DNA of 64,000 nt, taken from positions 61,368,501 through 61,432,500 of the forward strand of contig CM060899.1 in the NCBI GenBank assembly GCA_030762935.1, written 5' to 3'. Position 1 is the stretch's first letter; every line of letters begins with the position of its first letter. The notes under the pieces are model-generated. The model was not told the DNA's origin, ran no database searches, and worked only from the letters and a program-made list of their open reading frames with translations. Shown one piece after another: positions 10,731 through 22,154 of the stretch. The position numbers were made by a program, and so were the translations under genes. This DNA comes from Hymenopus coronatus (taxonomy: Eukaryota > Arthropoda > Insecta > Mantodea > Hymenopodidae).

Positions 10731-10814
10731 GTTTACTGCAGCGGCAGAATCACCTGACTCGTAGAATTCTAAACGAAACGTGAGATTTATGAATCTCACA
10801 TTATTTACATCTCT

Positions 10815-12081
10815 ATATCTAAAGCTGGTAGTTTTTATTGCCCATCAGTATTGTAAATGGTTTGGGGATTGATAGGTTAAATGAGGTAATCCAATTGCGC
10901 TTGAACGTTGTAGTGTATTGAGATTTTAGTTTATGAGCAATCAGACCAGACCAGAGCAATTGGCAGGCTGAGGGCAGCCCGAGGTGTGATAGACGTGTCC
11001 CTGTTCTCGGAGAGAACTTAACCACGTTCTGACGGGATTGTGGGTTTTTGCAGGATGGCGGGTGAGTGTTAGGGTTGTGGAGTGACGGGAGGAGGCAAGT
11101 GCTGCCCCTAGCCGGTTGTCTATGATGGTGCAACGGCCCTTGTGCACCGCTGGTGTGTGTTTATCAACATGTTTGTTTTGAGGTTTTAATTTTGAATCCT
11201 AGCAACTCTTGAAGGATTCTAAGGATCTTAGCCGTAGCAGCTGTTGGAGGTGCTCCTTCGTTACCGGGGATGCCCGCAAGTCATGCGGGGAAGCCGGTAT
11301 CGCCTGAAGCGCCGGTTTGTGGGTTTGTAATCCCCAGGAGACCTAACGAGGGCGCTCCGATGGAATGGTAACCCTTCGTTGAATTTTGTTGCCCGACGCC
11401 TAATCTCGTCCTCCAGGTATGGTAGACCAGAGGCTTCGTGCAGGAGTCTCGTTGGAAAGCCACGAGGCACAGAATAGATAGCCCGAAGACATTTATTCTG
11501 TACCCGCTGAAGCAACAGCAGACTGGAGTCTGCCGCCATGCCCCAGATCTCACAGGCGTAGATTAGCAAGGGGACTATGAGAGCCCTCAAAAGGCGCAAC
11601 TTAAGGGGAACCGGCATCGTGGACTTCAGCATCGGGTACAAGGAGGCCGTAGCCCCATGACCCCGATGTGCTCCCCAAAAGTGACGCCCCTGTCAAGCTT
11701 CACTCCCAAGTAGCTGATGGTGTTCGTCCATTGTATCCTTAAATTGAGGTACGTGAATGTAGTGAAGTTTGCTGGAAAGCGGCGCTTGGTGAAGAGGATA
11801 GCGTGGCTTTTCTCCGGATTGATGGACAACCGCCAACGCTCGCACCACTCTTGGATGAGGCGGAGGTGTCTCTGAATGGGGTTGAAGGCTCTGCGTGGGT
11901 GTCTGTACAGAATAACAGCACGTCATCAGCATACTGGGCTTTGTTGACTTGCTGCACTGTTGGTAGGTCGGCCATGTAGACGCTAAAGAGCGTGGGGGAA
12001 AGTACAGAGCCTTTGGGGACTCCGCCTCTTATTGGCCTATGTGTTGATTTGTGTTCCGCAACTGAAACAGTAAAGATCTGT
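10815..12081 (-). pseudogene. Jockey-like non-LTR retrotransposon, 5'-truncated RT fragment (unit 1)
   Basis: Minus-strand frames carry RT motif B (GGVPKGSVLSPTLFSVYM), the catalytic YADD (11922-11933), WRLSINPEKSHAILF, TYLGVKLDRGVTFGEHI and a C-terminal region with LIYACEIWGM and QNKCLRAIYSVPRG. It ends in a 3' UTR with AATAAA (about 10838). Homology stops at AGATCTGT (12074-12081), just upstream of RT motif B, so the endonuclease and RT motif A are missing. Unit 1 keeps the SINPEKSH frame but has lost about 14 residues after GEHIG; units 2 and 3 show the opposite pattern. It is dead in every copy. Confidence 0.85.
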
Positions 12082-15000
12082 GTTACGAGCATATATTTCT
12101 AGATTGTTGACTCCGTGGTGGGGGTAATGGGTCGAATAGGGCGCTTTTTAAAACCTTTCGCTCGGCTGTTGTTAGAACTAACATAGCGTCGATAATATAA
12201 CCAACGTCTATATCGACCGAGCGTACGATTCTGTACCCTCCCTTCCCTCGCGTATTCAACGCAGGAATTATGTACCGAAGTTCTTTTGAAGTCCCATCTC
12301 ACGCACCAATGAATTGTTACCGAACATTTCCAAATAGCTGATTTAACGTTTCTGTGTGAGAAATTGAAAATTATTCATTGTGCCCGAGATGTGACTTAGA
12401 AAGAAGTTCGGTAGCTAATTCCTGAAAAGAAAATGATCAGCAAGAAGAAAACCACGTTTAATTGAACTTATTTCTGCTGTATCCAACAAATTAGATTTTT
12501 TTTTTTTTATATAATCAGATGAGAAGCACAGTATTTATATGAAATTGGGATTGTGCAGAAATACATGTTTCATCCTTTCTTTGAGTAGAATTAAAATCCT
12601 GTTTGATATATGAGCACATCAATTATAATTTCACATTGAATTAATGCATTCTGTAAAGGGAGGAAAACTGGAAGGAATGCCAACAAGGTTAAATGTAATG
12701 CAGTTTTTTTTGTACATAGCAAGTTAATAATAATATTGAAAAAGTCCATTAAAACTAGTGTAAAAACAGCATAGATGCACACATAAAAATTCTAAATGAA
12801 GAAAGGATAACAACTATGTACAAAAAAACAGCACTACCTGTTTCAAGAAGAAAACAAAAGTGTTATGTTAATGTTTGTATTAATCGATTAAGCTTTGAAT
12901 ACCAGAAGTTGCATTTCAATGTATACACATATACATTTTTTGCATAAGATTACAGAAGTTCCTCAGAGAGGGACCTCAAATTTAAAACTCTTTCCTGTAG
13001 TATTAACGTATAGCAGCACCTTAACATTTGTACACGAGACAATGTCAGCAACTAGTGGCATAACTTTTATCAATCATACTATTTGCACATTCCTGTAATA
13101 ACTTTGGTTAAAATGTGTATCTTTCACAAATACAGAAAAAGCAAATTATTACAATTAGAATAACATATACTGCACAGTGAAAATAAGGAAGTAGTAAAAT
13201 GCACCGTTTGTTTAAAATCTACTTGTCTTTACAACACAAGGAATACTAGACTCTTCAGTTTCTGAGACCAAATATCCTGCATGATAATAAACACTGACAA
13301 AGAAAACATGTAGTTTTGGAAACAACATTTAAAACTCCAATATATCTGGTTGTATGACAAATTTCCATATGCTTGGTATTTTGTCTGTCAAGTGAAGCAT
13401 CTTTTTGAGTACAATTCCCAATTTATATTGGTAACAGTTTAAGCAATGCACTTATATGCTGCTTCAGCTCTTTGCTTAGCATACATTTCTCGGGTTGCAC
13501 AGGACTCGACAGAGTGTATGCCATATAAGCAACTGAGGGAACGGTTACACTCTCAAAGTGAGAATATTGCACATTCATTTATGCCAAGAGTGAGGGATTT
13601 GCAATTGCATTTAAGGATTTTCAACTGCAACAGTTTCATTTCAATGCACATCATTGTAATAATTTATTTTCAATTATATTATAATTATGTTTGGAAGCCA
13701 TATGCAACAATAGCTGTGTGTATAATTTGTGCAGTTTCATCTCAGAATACATATAAAAGATTGTGTTAAATTAATTAATCAAAGAATAATTTCTGCTCAT
13801 AATATCAGGGCAAAAATGGAGTAGAAACTCCTCGATTATGAAAATGTTTAATTCCATACTACCAATTAATTTGCATCTATAATAGCTGTAAAGTAAAAGC
13901 AACAATTCCTTGTCTTACATTTATAAACAATTACTTAAAATTGTGCAGTGTTTACAAACTTAAATCACACAGACGTTCTGCATAGGACAGTTACTAATTT
14001 TACTGTGATATATTCATAGGATTCTTTAAGCAGTTTATTTCAGATTGTTATATTTATGTCATTGATGCATACGTTTGGCCTAGTTAGTGCAAATTTTGCA
14101 TTTTGTTTGGCTATTTTGAAGATGGCTAAAAATTCTATGCATCCTGGACTTTTGTTTTTAAAAATGACAAGAATCAAGTTTATATATAAAGGAAGGTGTA
14201 ACACTCGACTTTTAAGTCATACCTGCTGATGACGCTGTAATATTTAAAATGAAAGTAACAATACACATAATAATACAGGGATATGCAAATCTAATATTAT
14301 TAACTATTATGTGAGTTTACTAACACATGTATACGTTTTTCATTTTCAGTTCCAAAAACCACATATTTTTGAAGTTCCTTCTTCATGCATTCGTATTTGT
14401 GCCATATCTGTTGCATAATGATAAAAGCACAAAACAGGTAGAAATGGAATTTATGAGAATAAATCGAAGGCTGTGACATTCTTTATCATTGCTACAGAGG
14501 TATTTAGATATGAAGGTATAAATAAATAAATAAAAAAAAAAGTTACAAAACATGTGTCACTGCATGATAAAGCAAACTTTGTAACAAATCATTTCCAAGC
14601 AACTCACCCCAAAGCACTATTTAACTAGCCATATTGTTACAACGCATTTGTCACTGACTGATAAAGCAAACCTTGCAACAATTCATTTCCAAGCTACTTG
14701 CCCAAAAGTAATAATTAGTTTGCCACATTATTACAAACATTTGTCACTGCATGATAAAGGAAAAAAGTTGTAAAAATGCATAAGCAAGTAACTCACCCTA
14801 AGGTAACAATTGCATAACCAGATTATTATTGGGCAGACATGGTGCCTATGACATGATACAGCTAAATTTATTTGCTGATTCTTATACTACATTAGAAACA
14901 AAGCAATGATATTGAAATGAAAAATAATTAATTCAAGTGAGTTTACCAATATTTTCACCACATTTAAGGTATCTATATGCCAGCAGTATAGAATGCATTT

Positions 15001-16409
15001 TTCCCTTGGTTTCATTAATGTTATTTGCCAAAAGAAATTAAGGAAACAAATTAAGTGATCATACCTTAACAATTCACCTCACTTGTTCTATAATACTGTT
15101 TTTCCAATGTAGATAACGCATGCTGAAGCAAAGCAAACAACACAAAGTAGTCTTTCTAAACCATTGAGATTTACAGATTGATACCCAAAATGTGTGCAGC
15201 CAAATTAAAACAGCCCAGACTGATGGTTTTTAGGTGTATTTAAAAGCAACCTCATATTATAAATTTACTGCATGTAAAAGAACTTCTCATGATGAAATTC
15301 TGGCACACAAGTAGTACTGGTATCCTGGCAATTGATAGCATTATTGACAAAAGACTGTTTAAAAACATTATTTTTGTCAAATGCATTTAGGCAAAACTGT
15401 GCAAATATATGTTTATATATCATTCATCAGCATTTCATAATATGATTTAGATTCTTTAATGCAAGGAAAGTATTGTAAATAAAATGTGCTTTGAATGTAA
15501 ATTTATACAAGCTTGTACTGAAATGCCAACTCACATTTAATTACAAGATGGCTGAAGTAAACAATAAATTAGTCATAAGAGCCTGCAATGCAGTATGTGG
15601 TTAATTTAAGTTATATACTGAGTGCCAAGTATACACTCCAGGAAAAAGGGGCAAAGTTGGTGGTTATGGTTAAGATAAAAATATTGCTTAAAATCTGACA
15701 TTGTTTCATTAAGAATTATATGTATAGTGTACACAATAGTTAATTTTGTAGTGAATTATTTTTCTGCGTGAGAGAATATGACACAGTTATTAAAGTGTCG
15801 TTTCACAAAGTTATTACAACCAAGCGGCAGCATTTTTCAGGTTAGGTAATGACTGATTCTTTATTCCTGTGTTGTTCTGTAAGCTTCTTACCTTTCAGTG
15901 TAATTCGGGAAACGAAACAATTTAATTCCCTTTATCCTCCCTGTAGCAGGACAACCTCAAAAGGCAATGTTTTCTTTCAGTAGACTTTGTGCATTTTACA
16001 GTTATGAAATTACGGCCACGTTAAATTTTTTCAAATTCAAAACATGTCATCAAGATGGCCAACATTATACTAGGAAACAGAATGCCAGTATGGGCTATTG
16101 TTTCACAATTCTGTTACGTAATGTGTGAATAAACGGAATTAACTGATACTAAGTCCTATGTTTATAATTTTATTTCAGAATTTCCCTTTATTTAGTCCAC
16201 ACTAAAATGTATCTATATTAATGACAATTGGTACCACTAAATCATTTTAAACTTCCGCTGTAACCTGGTAGAAAGAGACATCTATTGACAGCAGAACAAG
16301 ACAATTTTGGTGTGCAGCGCTCGAAATGTCACCTTTCGAACCAATTTTTTGTGGAACCTTGACTCGACACCGGAAGTTCCTTATCCAGTTGTGAGGCTCT
16401 GGGTATTAG
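12082..16409. other. 4.3 kb block present only in unit 1, no gene recognised
   Basis: In units 2 and 3 AGATCTGT is joined directly to ACAATGTTAGTACATC; in unit 1 4328 bp lie between. The first ~200 bp are GC-richer (12100-12300); the rest is AT-rich with only short, unconvincing frames. It contains a poly-T run at 12489, a 94-bp tandem repeat at 14555 and an AATAAA near 16127. I see no terminal repeats and no target duplication. It may be an insertion, or ancestral sequence lost from units 2 and 3. Confidence 0.8.
14555..14835 (+). repeat. Three degenerate tandem copies of a ~94-bp repeat
   Basis: TGTCACTG...TGATAAAG openings lie at 14555, 14649 and 14742, spacing 94 and 93 bp. Each is followed by CA(A)CTCACCC-like and TATTGTTACAA-like blocks. 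Copies 1 and 2 are clearly related; copy 3 is more diverged. Confidence 0.85.
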
Positions 16410-16509
16410 CAATGTTGGTACATCAGCAATTAATATCACAAATTGAATAGTTTTAACAAATCAGTTGGCACCCTCTATGCGCACTATTTATCAACCACAG
16501 TTTACCAAT
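16410..16509. other. Flank shared with units 2 and 3 (CR1 target)
   Basis: CAATGTTGGTACATCAGCAA onwards aligns to 40751-40847 and ends TTTACCAAT, where the CR1 element enters. Confidence 0.85.
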
Positions 16510-16523
16510 CATCAAGATGGCGG
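16510..16523 (+). promoter_or_regulatory. YY1/Pho-like site at the CR1 5' end
   Basis: AAGATGGCGGC overlaps the first start codon and matches the consensus YY1 site. Such a site sits at the 5' end of some LINEs and directs the transcription start. Here it is an inference from the motif alone. Confidence 0.4.
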
Positions 16524-17599
16524 CGGTTGAGAGATGTGAAACAGAAGTGTCCAGGAGTTTGGGGGCAAATAAGGGAGAGTTTGCGTTAAATGGAGAAAAT
16601 AAAATGAGTTGTGGATGGAATAGTGGAAATGGAAGTTCGAGTGGAGCGGGTCGGAAAAATGAGAGATCTGTTGTGACTGGAGATCGGGTGACGCGCATGA
16701 GAGTGTAGCATCACTTCGGTTAGTGATCGAGATCTTCAGGAAAGACCTCGTGGCGGCAAATAAAGAAATAAACGAACTAAGAAGTGAAAATAAAAGAATA
16801 AGGAATGAAAATGAGAAAACAACGAGGTGCAAGGAGGGAGATGAACAGAAATGGCCTAGCAGAAGTGAAACAGCTCAGTGGGTAAACGTGAATGCAAAGC
16901 GTCGGTCCCGGGGAAACAATTTAGCGAGTGCACGGAAAGATGAAGTTCTGCTGTCCAATAGTTTTCAGGTGCTGGAAACGAACCCAGCAGCACAAAACCA
17001 AGCCGACACAGAAGAAACGGTGCATTCTGACGATGGAAGCCAGCAGGAAAGCACGCCGAGCAAAACTAAAAATGCGGGTGAACACGTGTTCGAGAAAAGA
17101 TCAGCCATAATTATAGGGGACTCATTAGTACGTCATACTAGTGAATATGTGGACGAAGACATCATAGTGTATTGTTTCCCAGGAGCCAGGCTACAGCATA
17201 TTGAAAAGAAACTACGGGAAAACAGAGATGACCCGGACAACATAGTTATACACGCGGGCACCAACAACGTACGCAGCGCAGACACGCCTGATGATATCAT
17301 GCGAGAAATGTTACAGCTGGTGAAAACCACAAAGGAACTCTTTCCACGAGCCAGAATTTGTGTTAGTGCTATTTTACGCCGCAGAGATGAAGATGATTGT
17401 TTCATAGACACTATAAACTCAGTGCTTGAATGGTTATGCAGTGAACATGACTGTATGTATGTGGATGGAAATGCATGGACTAGAGACTATGACTTGGGTC
17501 GTGATGGATTACATTTGAACAGAAGGGGGGGTGAGTAAATTTGGCAGGTTGTTAGGTAGGGTTGTAAGCCATCTCAGGCAAAAAAACCAAATTGTGTAG
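16517..17599 (+). pseudogene. CR1 ORF1: coiled coil plus SGNH-hydrolase (esterase) domain, frameshifted
   Basis: The frame opens at ATG 16517 (MAAVERCETEVSRSLG...) and shifts to another frame near 16680, where upstream codons join smoothly to VIEIFRKDLVAANKEINEL. In the 271-codon main frame, residues 10-30 look like a short coiled coil. An SGNH-type hydrolase follows, with GDSLVRH (catalytic Ser134), PGA (block II), HAGTNN (block III, 178-182) and DGLHLN (Asp261, His264). Esterase-like ORF1 proteins are known in the CR1/L2 group. A run of seven G at 17525-17531 shifts the frame; with one G fewer, the frame runs on as GVSKFGRLL to the TAG at 17597-17599. ORF2 begins within a base or two of that stop. 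Confidence 0.85.
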
Positions 17600-17643
17600 T
17601 GAGTGGTGTTGAAAAAAATGGAGTCTATGGTTATCTGGCAAAC

Positions 17644-20600
17644 ATGGAAGGTAAGGAAATCACTACAGAGCCCCAAAAGGCTTATACTCAACTTGATACC
17701 ATTAGTAGGAAAAAGGGAGGGGAAGAAAAAAAGCAGACAATAGCATGCAAAACATTTCAGACAGGTAAGAAAAATTGTTTAAAAATCTGCCATTTAAATG
17801 TTCAAAGCTTAAGTAACTGAATTAGAGGTACTAATGGCATCGGAGGAAATGAATGTACAGGTACTATGTCTCACTGAACACTGGCTCAGTGGGCAGAATG
17901 TAAATTGTGTAAATATAGTCAATTTTAAACTATCATCAGTATTTATTAGGGACAAATATATGCATGGAGGATCAGGGATATTTGTTCATGTAGAAATAGA
18001 AGTGAAAGATGTAAAAGAATTGCAGTATTTAAGTGTAGAAAAACATTTCGAGCTCTCAGTCACTGAGATAACAAAAACTCAAACAGTAATAGCATGCATT
18101 TACAGGACACCTGATAGTGACTTCAATACATTCATAAAAAAATTAGATGAGCTACTGCAGAAGTTAACAAAAAAGTATAAAAATATTGTGGTGTGTGGGG
18201 ATTGGAACATTAACTTACTGCAGCAAAGCCAAAAAAGCATGGAAATAGAAAATTTATTCAGGGTTTTCAACATAATTAATACAGCACAGGTTCCCACTAG
18301 AATATCAAAAAACTCGGTGTCACTTATTGATGTGTTAGCTACAAATATGAACTATGATCAGCCGGCGCAGGTAATGGAAACGGGTATCTCGGATCACAAA
18401 GCGCAAATCCTAAAAGTATCAAGTCAGTCATTGAACAAAAGTAGAATAACAAGCAGTAAAATGCATTTTAATGAAGAAAATCAAAAGCAATTTAAATACC
18501 TATTAAGCAAAGAAAGTTGGCATGACATTTATGAAGAAAAGGATGTACATGCAAAATTTGATAAGCTAATAGAAACAGTTCATCACAATTTTAATATAGC
18601 ATTTCCACTGAAACAGGTTAGTATAAAGAACAAAAACCAAAAAGGGTGGGTGACCGAAGGTATAAAAGTATCCTCACAGAGAGTCAAATTCCTATCAATG
18701 TTGGAAAAAAGGGGAAAGGTGTCAAGGGAAAACTTAAGTTATATAAATAAATATAAAAAAGTATACAGGAAAGTTATTAGGGATGCAAAAAAACTGAAAA
18801 ATGATAAATATATTCAAAGAGCAACAAACCAAAGTAAGGCAATCTGGGAAGTAACCAATAAGGAAACCGGGAAAACAAATTTGTGCATAAACCAATTTGA
18901 ATTGATGCATGAAGGGCAAAAAATCAAAGATCCAGTTAAAATAGCTGAATTGTTTAATACATATTTTGTTGAGGGTCCAAATAAACCAGTAAGAGATAAA
19001 TATGACACAGGGGTTAAAAAAGCAAGAGAAGACAGTAAGGTTAAAAGATGCATGAATTCAGTATTTATTAAACCTATAAATGAGCAGGAACTGATAAGGG
19101 CAGCAAAAGGGCTGAAAAGCAAGCTCTCAGCAGGTCTAGACGAGATTCCTGATCTAGTAATAAAGTTTTGTGTAGAGGAAATAGCAAAACCATTACTGAA
19201 TATCTATAATACCTCCTTTGAGACAGGAGTTTTCCCAGATAAATTAAAAACAGCTAAAGTTAGGCCCCTCCATAAAAAGGGACCCCAAGATGTGTTACAA
19301 AATTACAGACCAATTTCTATGCTATCAGCATTCTCCAAGATTTTGGAGAAGCTAATGTTCAATAGAATTAGTAATTTTTTAGAGAAAAATAAAATTCTCA
19401 CGGATACACAACATGGTTTTAGGCGAGAAAAATCTACTGAATCGGCAGTTTGCGCCCTAGTTGAAAAAATTATTGCTGCTATTGAAAAGAAAGGGAAATC
19501 AATAGGTTTGTTCCTTGATCTTACGAAGGCATATGATGTGATTGATCATGATATACTACTGAGAAAGTTAGAGGTGTATGGTATTAGAGGAATAGCAAAT
19601 GCATGGTTTAAATCTTACCTATCAAATCGATCTCAAGCAGTAGAAATTAGCAACCTGAATAAAGAACATCTCAGTATAGAAAGATGTCAATCTACGCAGA
19701 GGAAGGTAGGACAGGGGCTACCACAGGGATCTATATTGGGGCCTCTTCTTTTCTTGATTTATGTAAATGATCTCCCATTATGTGTCCAGGAGTCTGAAGT
19801 GGTGTTATTTGCTGATAATACAAACCTGCTGCTAAAAGCAAACAATGACAGAGATCTTCAGAAAAAAGTAAATGGGGATATAAGGAAATTAATATACTGG
19901 TTTGAGGTAAATAGACTGCTATTAAATACACAAAAAACTGTTGCTATGAGTTTTCATTCGAGTCATCATAGAAATGTGGCAAAACCGCAAATAAAAATAG
20001 ACAATGAAATCATAAAATATGAAGATCAAACTAAATTTCTGGGGATAATTATTACAGACGATCTTAAATGGGGGACACATATAAATATGCTAACCAAGAA
20101 ACTAAGTGTGGGATGTTACATATTGAGTACATTGAAAAGAGTGACGAGTGTGCAAGTTTTTAGAAGTGCTTATTTTGCATACATCCATAGTCATATAAGG
20201 TATGGAATAATGTTCTGGGGGGCATCAACAGAATCTGAAAAAGTTTTTCGGTTGCAAAAGCGGGCCATAAGAATAATGACTGGCGAATCAAGTAGATCTC
20301 CGTGCAGGGAACTGTTCAAAAGGTTAAGGATTATGACTGCACCAAGTATGTATATATTAGGAGTTATCCATCATATCAGACGAATAAGGCATCAGTTACC
20401 AGATAACCAAGAGATTCATTATCATAGTACAAGGCAGAACGAATCTAGCCAAAAACAGTGTAAATCATAATGGAATAAAACTGTATAATAGGCTACCCCT
20501 TAATATAAAAAATATTGAAAATGTAAATCTGTTTAAGAAAAAACTCAAAATTGTACATATTAGAGAATGCATTTTATTCAGTTATGGAATATGTAAATAA
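17644..20600 (+). pseudogene. CR1 ORF2: endonuclease and reverse transcriptase, inactive
   Basis: The first part (ATG 17644) ends CHLNVQSLSN then stop at 17820; a one-base shift leads into the long frame 17834-20470 (878 codons). EEP endonuclease motifs are LNVQSLSN (cut off by the shift), TEHWL (14-18), YRTP (90-93), GDWNINLL (122-129) and SDHKA (186-190). RT motifs are FLDLTKAYD (560-568), LPQGSILGPLLF (629-640) and FADNTNLL, where the second catalytic Asp of FADD is Asn (residue 662, G-to-A at 19817). Near 20440 another shift moves the C-terminus into a frame reading NGIKLYNRLP and ending at TAA 20598-20600. The polymerase should be catalytically dead even if the frames were ignored. Confidence 0.92.
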
Positions 20601-20706
20601 GTCAGTATGGATATGTGTGGTGACCCTAAATGCTGTATGCATATGTGTGTGTGTGTGTCCTTTTAACTTATTGTTATATTCCTATGTAACTTATTGACGA
20701 GTCCAT

Positions 20707-20747
20707 ATCATGTACACATGATCTGAAGGATGAAATAAATGAATATG
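20707..20747 (+). other. CR1 3' end: hairpin and ATGAA-type tail
   Basis: ATCATGT / ACATGAT (20707-20713 and 20716-20722) form a perfect 7-bp stem with a 2-nt loop. GGATGAAATAAATGAATATG follows and leads into the target. A 3' stem-loop next to short terminal repeats is what CR1/L2-group RTs recognise for priming. Confidence 0.65.
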
Positions 20748-21223
20748 AATGTATTTAAAAGTACAAAAATGTCATACAAATATGTAAAGTCTATAAATCA
20801 AATGTGTAACATTGCTCTAATTCTACTCTCGTTAAACAATATTTTATTCTCTTTATCCAATAATCTACAAACACACATGGAGTACCATCTATTGACGACA
20901 CTATTACACATAGTTTTGTTCAGTATTCCCAGGTAGCTCTATGTATCAAATTAACTCAGTTGTGCTAGATGGCAGCAATGATCGACATGTGTTTGCGCTG
21001 CCATCTGGATAGATTGTGTAGAACTATATGAAATCGTTTCCTTCATCCCCGTCAAACTCCATTGTATGAATTGAACTCGCATACGTTTCCGTTTATCTGA
21101 CTTATGAGTAGAGCCCGGATGTTTAGGCATTTATTTTAGATAATATAGGCACTAAAAATAGTAAACTAGGCAGTGAAATAGGAATTTATTAATCATGGAC
21201 ACGGCACAACAAGATGTTTTTTT
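20748..21223. other. Inter-element stretch with two AGATGGCAG words
   Basis: Collinear with 40848-41317 and 60834-61303. AGATGGCAG words at 20967-20975 and (reverse) 20998-21006 flank ATCGACATGTGTTTG. No gene recognised. Confidence 0.5.
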
Positions 21224-21367
21224 ACTTCCTCTAGCCCCATATGTACAATGTACATAGGGATAGAGAAGTATTGTATTCCACCCAAAAATTTGATACCGAG
21301 ATTTCACCGGAAATACATGTTTTAGGACCCCCTGTATTAAAAAAAAAGCATTTTGAGAAACAGGTCC

Positions 21368-21417
<50 letters not shown>

Positions 21418-22148
21418 GTGTGTCTGTGAACACGATAACTAAAAACGAAAAGTAGCTAAAATACCAAACTGGGTATTTAAGTTTAGTATCTTCCAGGGAT
21501 GCGACACGAAGATTTCGAGAAAAATCCCCTCACCCCAAACTACCCTTTACATGGAACTTTTTTCGAAAATTTTGATTTTTTTAAAAATAGCTCTAACGAT
21601 TTTGATTAAAATATCATATATTAAAGATATTTACCTAACAAATAAAATGTATATCTTGAATTTTCTGGGAATAGCTTCTGAAGACCTGTTTATTCTGAAT
21701 GGATTTTGCTTAATTTAGCTTAACTAGTAAACCGTAAGAGATAGACAAAAACTTACTACACAAAACATGTAGGTCTTGTTAAAATACACAAGTTATACAT
21801 TTTTCTCGTGGAGCTTACCGTTTTCGAGGTATTCATTGTTATTAGTTTCAGTTGTGAAGTACTTATACTTTTCGCAGACGGGAGTGTCCGTTTTTCTTTT
21901 GTTCTACTCCTGGCCAAGAAAAGAAGCGATTTGTAATGACAATCGCATAACGACAGCTTTTGAAACATTTGACTATTGGTTTAGTCTTGTGTATTCCCTT
22001 ATTTTCTTCCTAGTTATACGGAACTAAATAATAACATTGTGATAATGAGTACCACGATTAGCAAGGTGCAGAGAGAAGAAGAATCTTCTGTATGACGTTC
22101 GTAGAACAGCTAGAGAAAGTCATGTGAGTGTAACACATCAGATTTTTT
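21224..22148 (+). mobile_element. Family A repeat, forward copy, full length (unit 1)
   Basis: Runs from ACTTCCTCTAG to GAGAAAGTCATG and ACACATCAGATTTTTT. It belongs to a diverged subtype, with an extra GGCCAAGAAAAGAAGCGAT segment near 21912. Its GT microsatellite (about 21371-21415) has some 22 repeats, against about 4 and 10 at the same place in units 2 and 3. Confidence 0.85.
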
Positions 22149-22154
22149 AAGTTG

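Larger units (their letters stand above)
16510..20747 (+). mobile_element. CR1-type non-LTR retrotransposon inserted in unit 1 only
   Basis: The 4.2 kb element has two ORFs (ORF1 with an SGNH-hydrolase domain; ORF2 with endonuclease and RT) and a 3' end with a hairpin and ATGAA-like repeats. Units 2 and 3 show the uninterrupted site, TTTACCAATGTATTTAAAAG (from 40841 and 60827), which fixes the ends. The target duplication is at most AAT. Only 7 nt precede the first ATG, so the 5' end is either naturally short or slightly truncated. Frameshifts and a mutated RT active site make this copy non-autonomous. Confidence 0.92.

Noticed and set aside
14887..15072. Small minus-strand frame in the 4.3 kb block
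   Set aside because: Length and AT-rich composition are as expected by chance.
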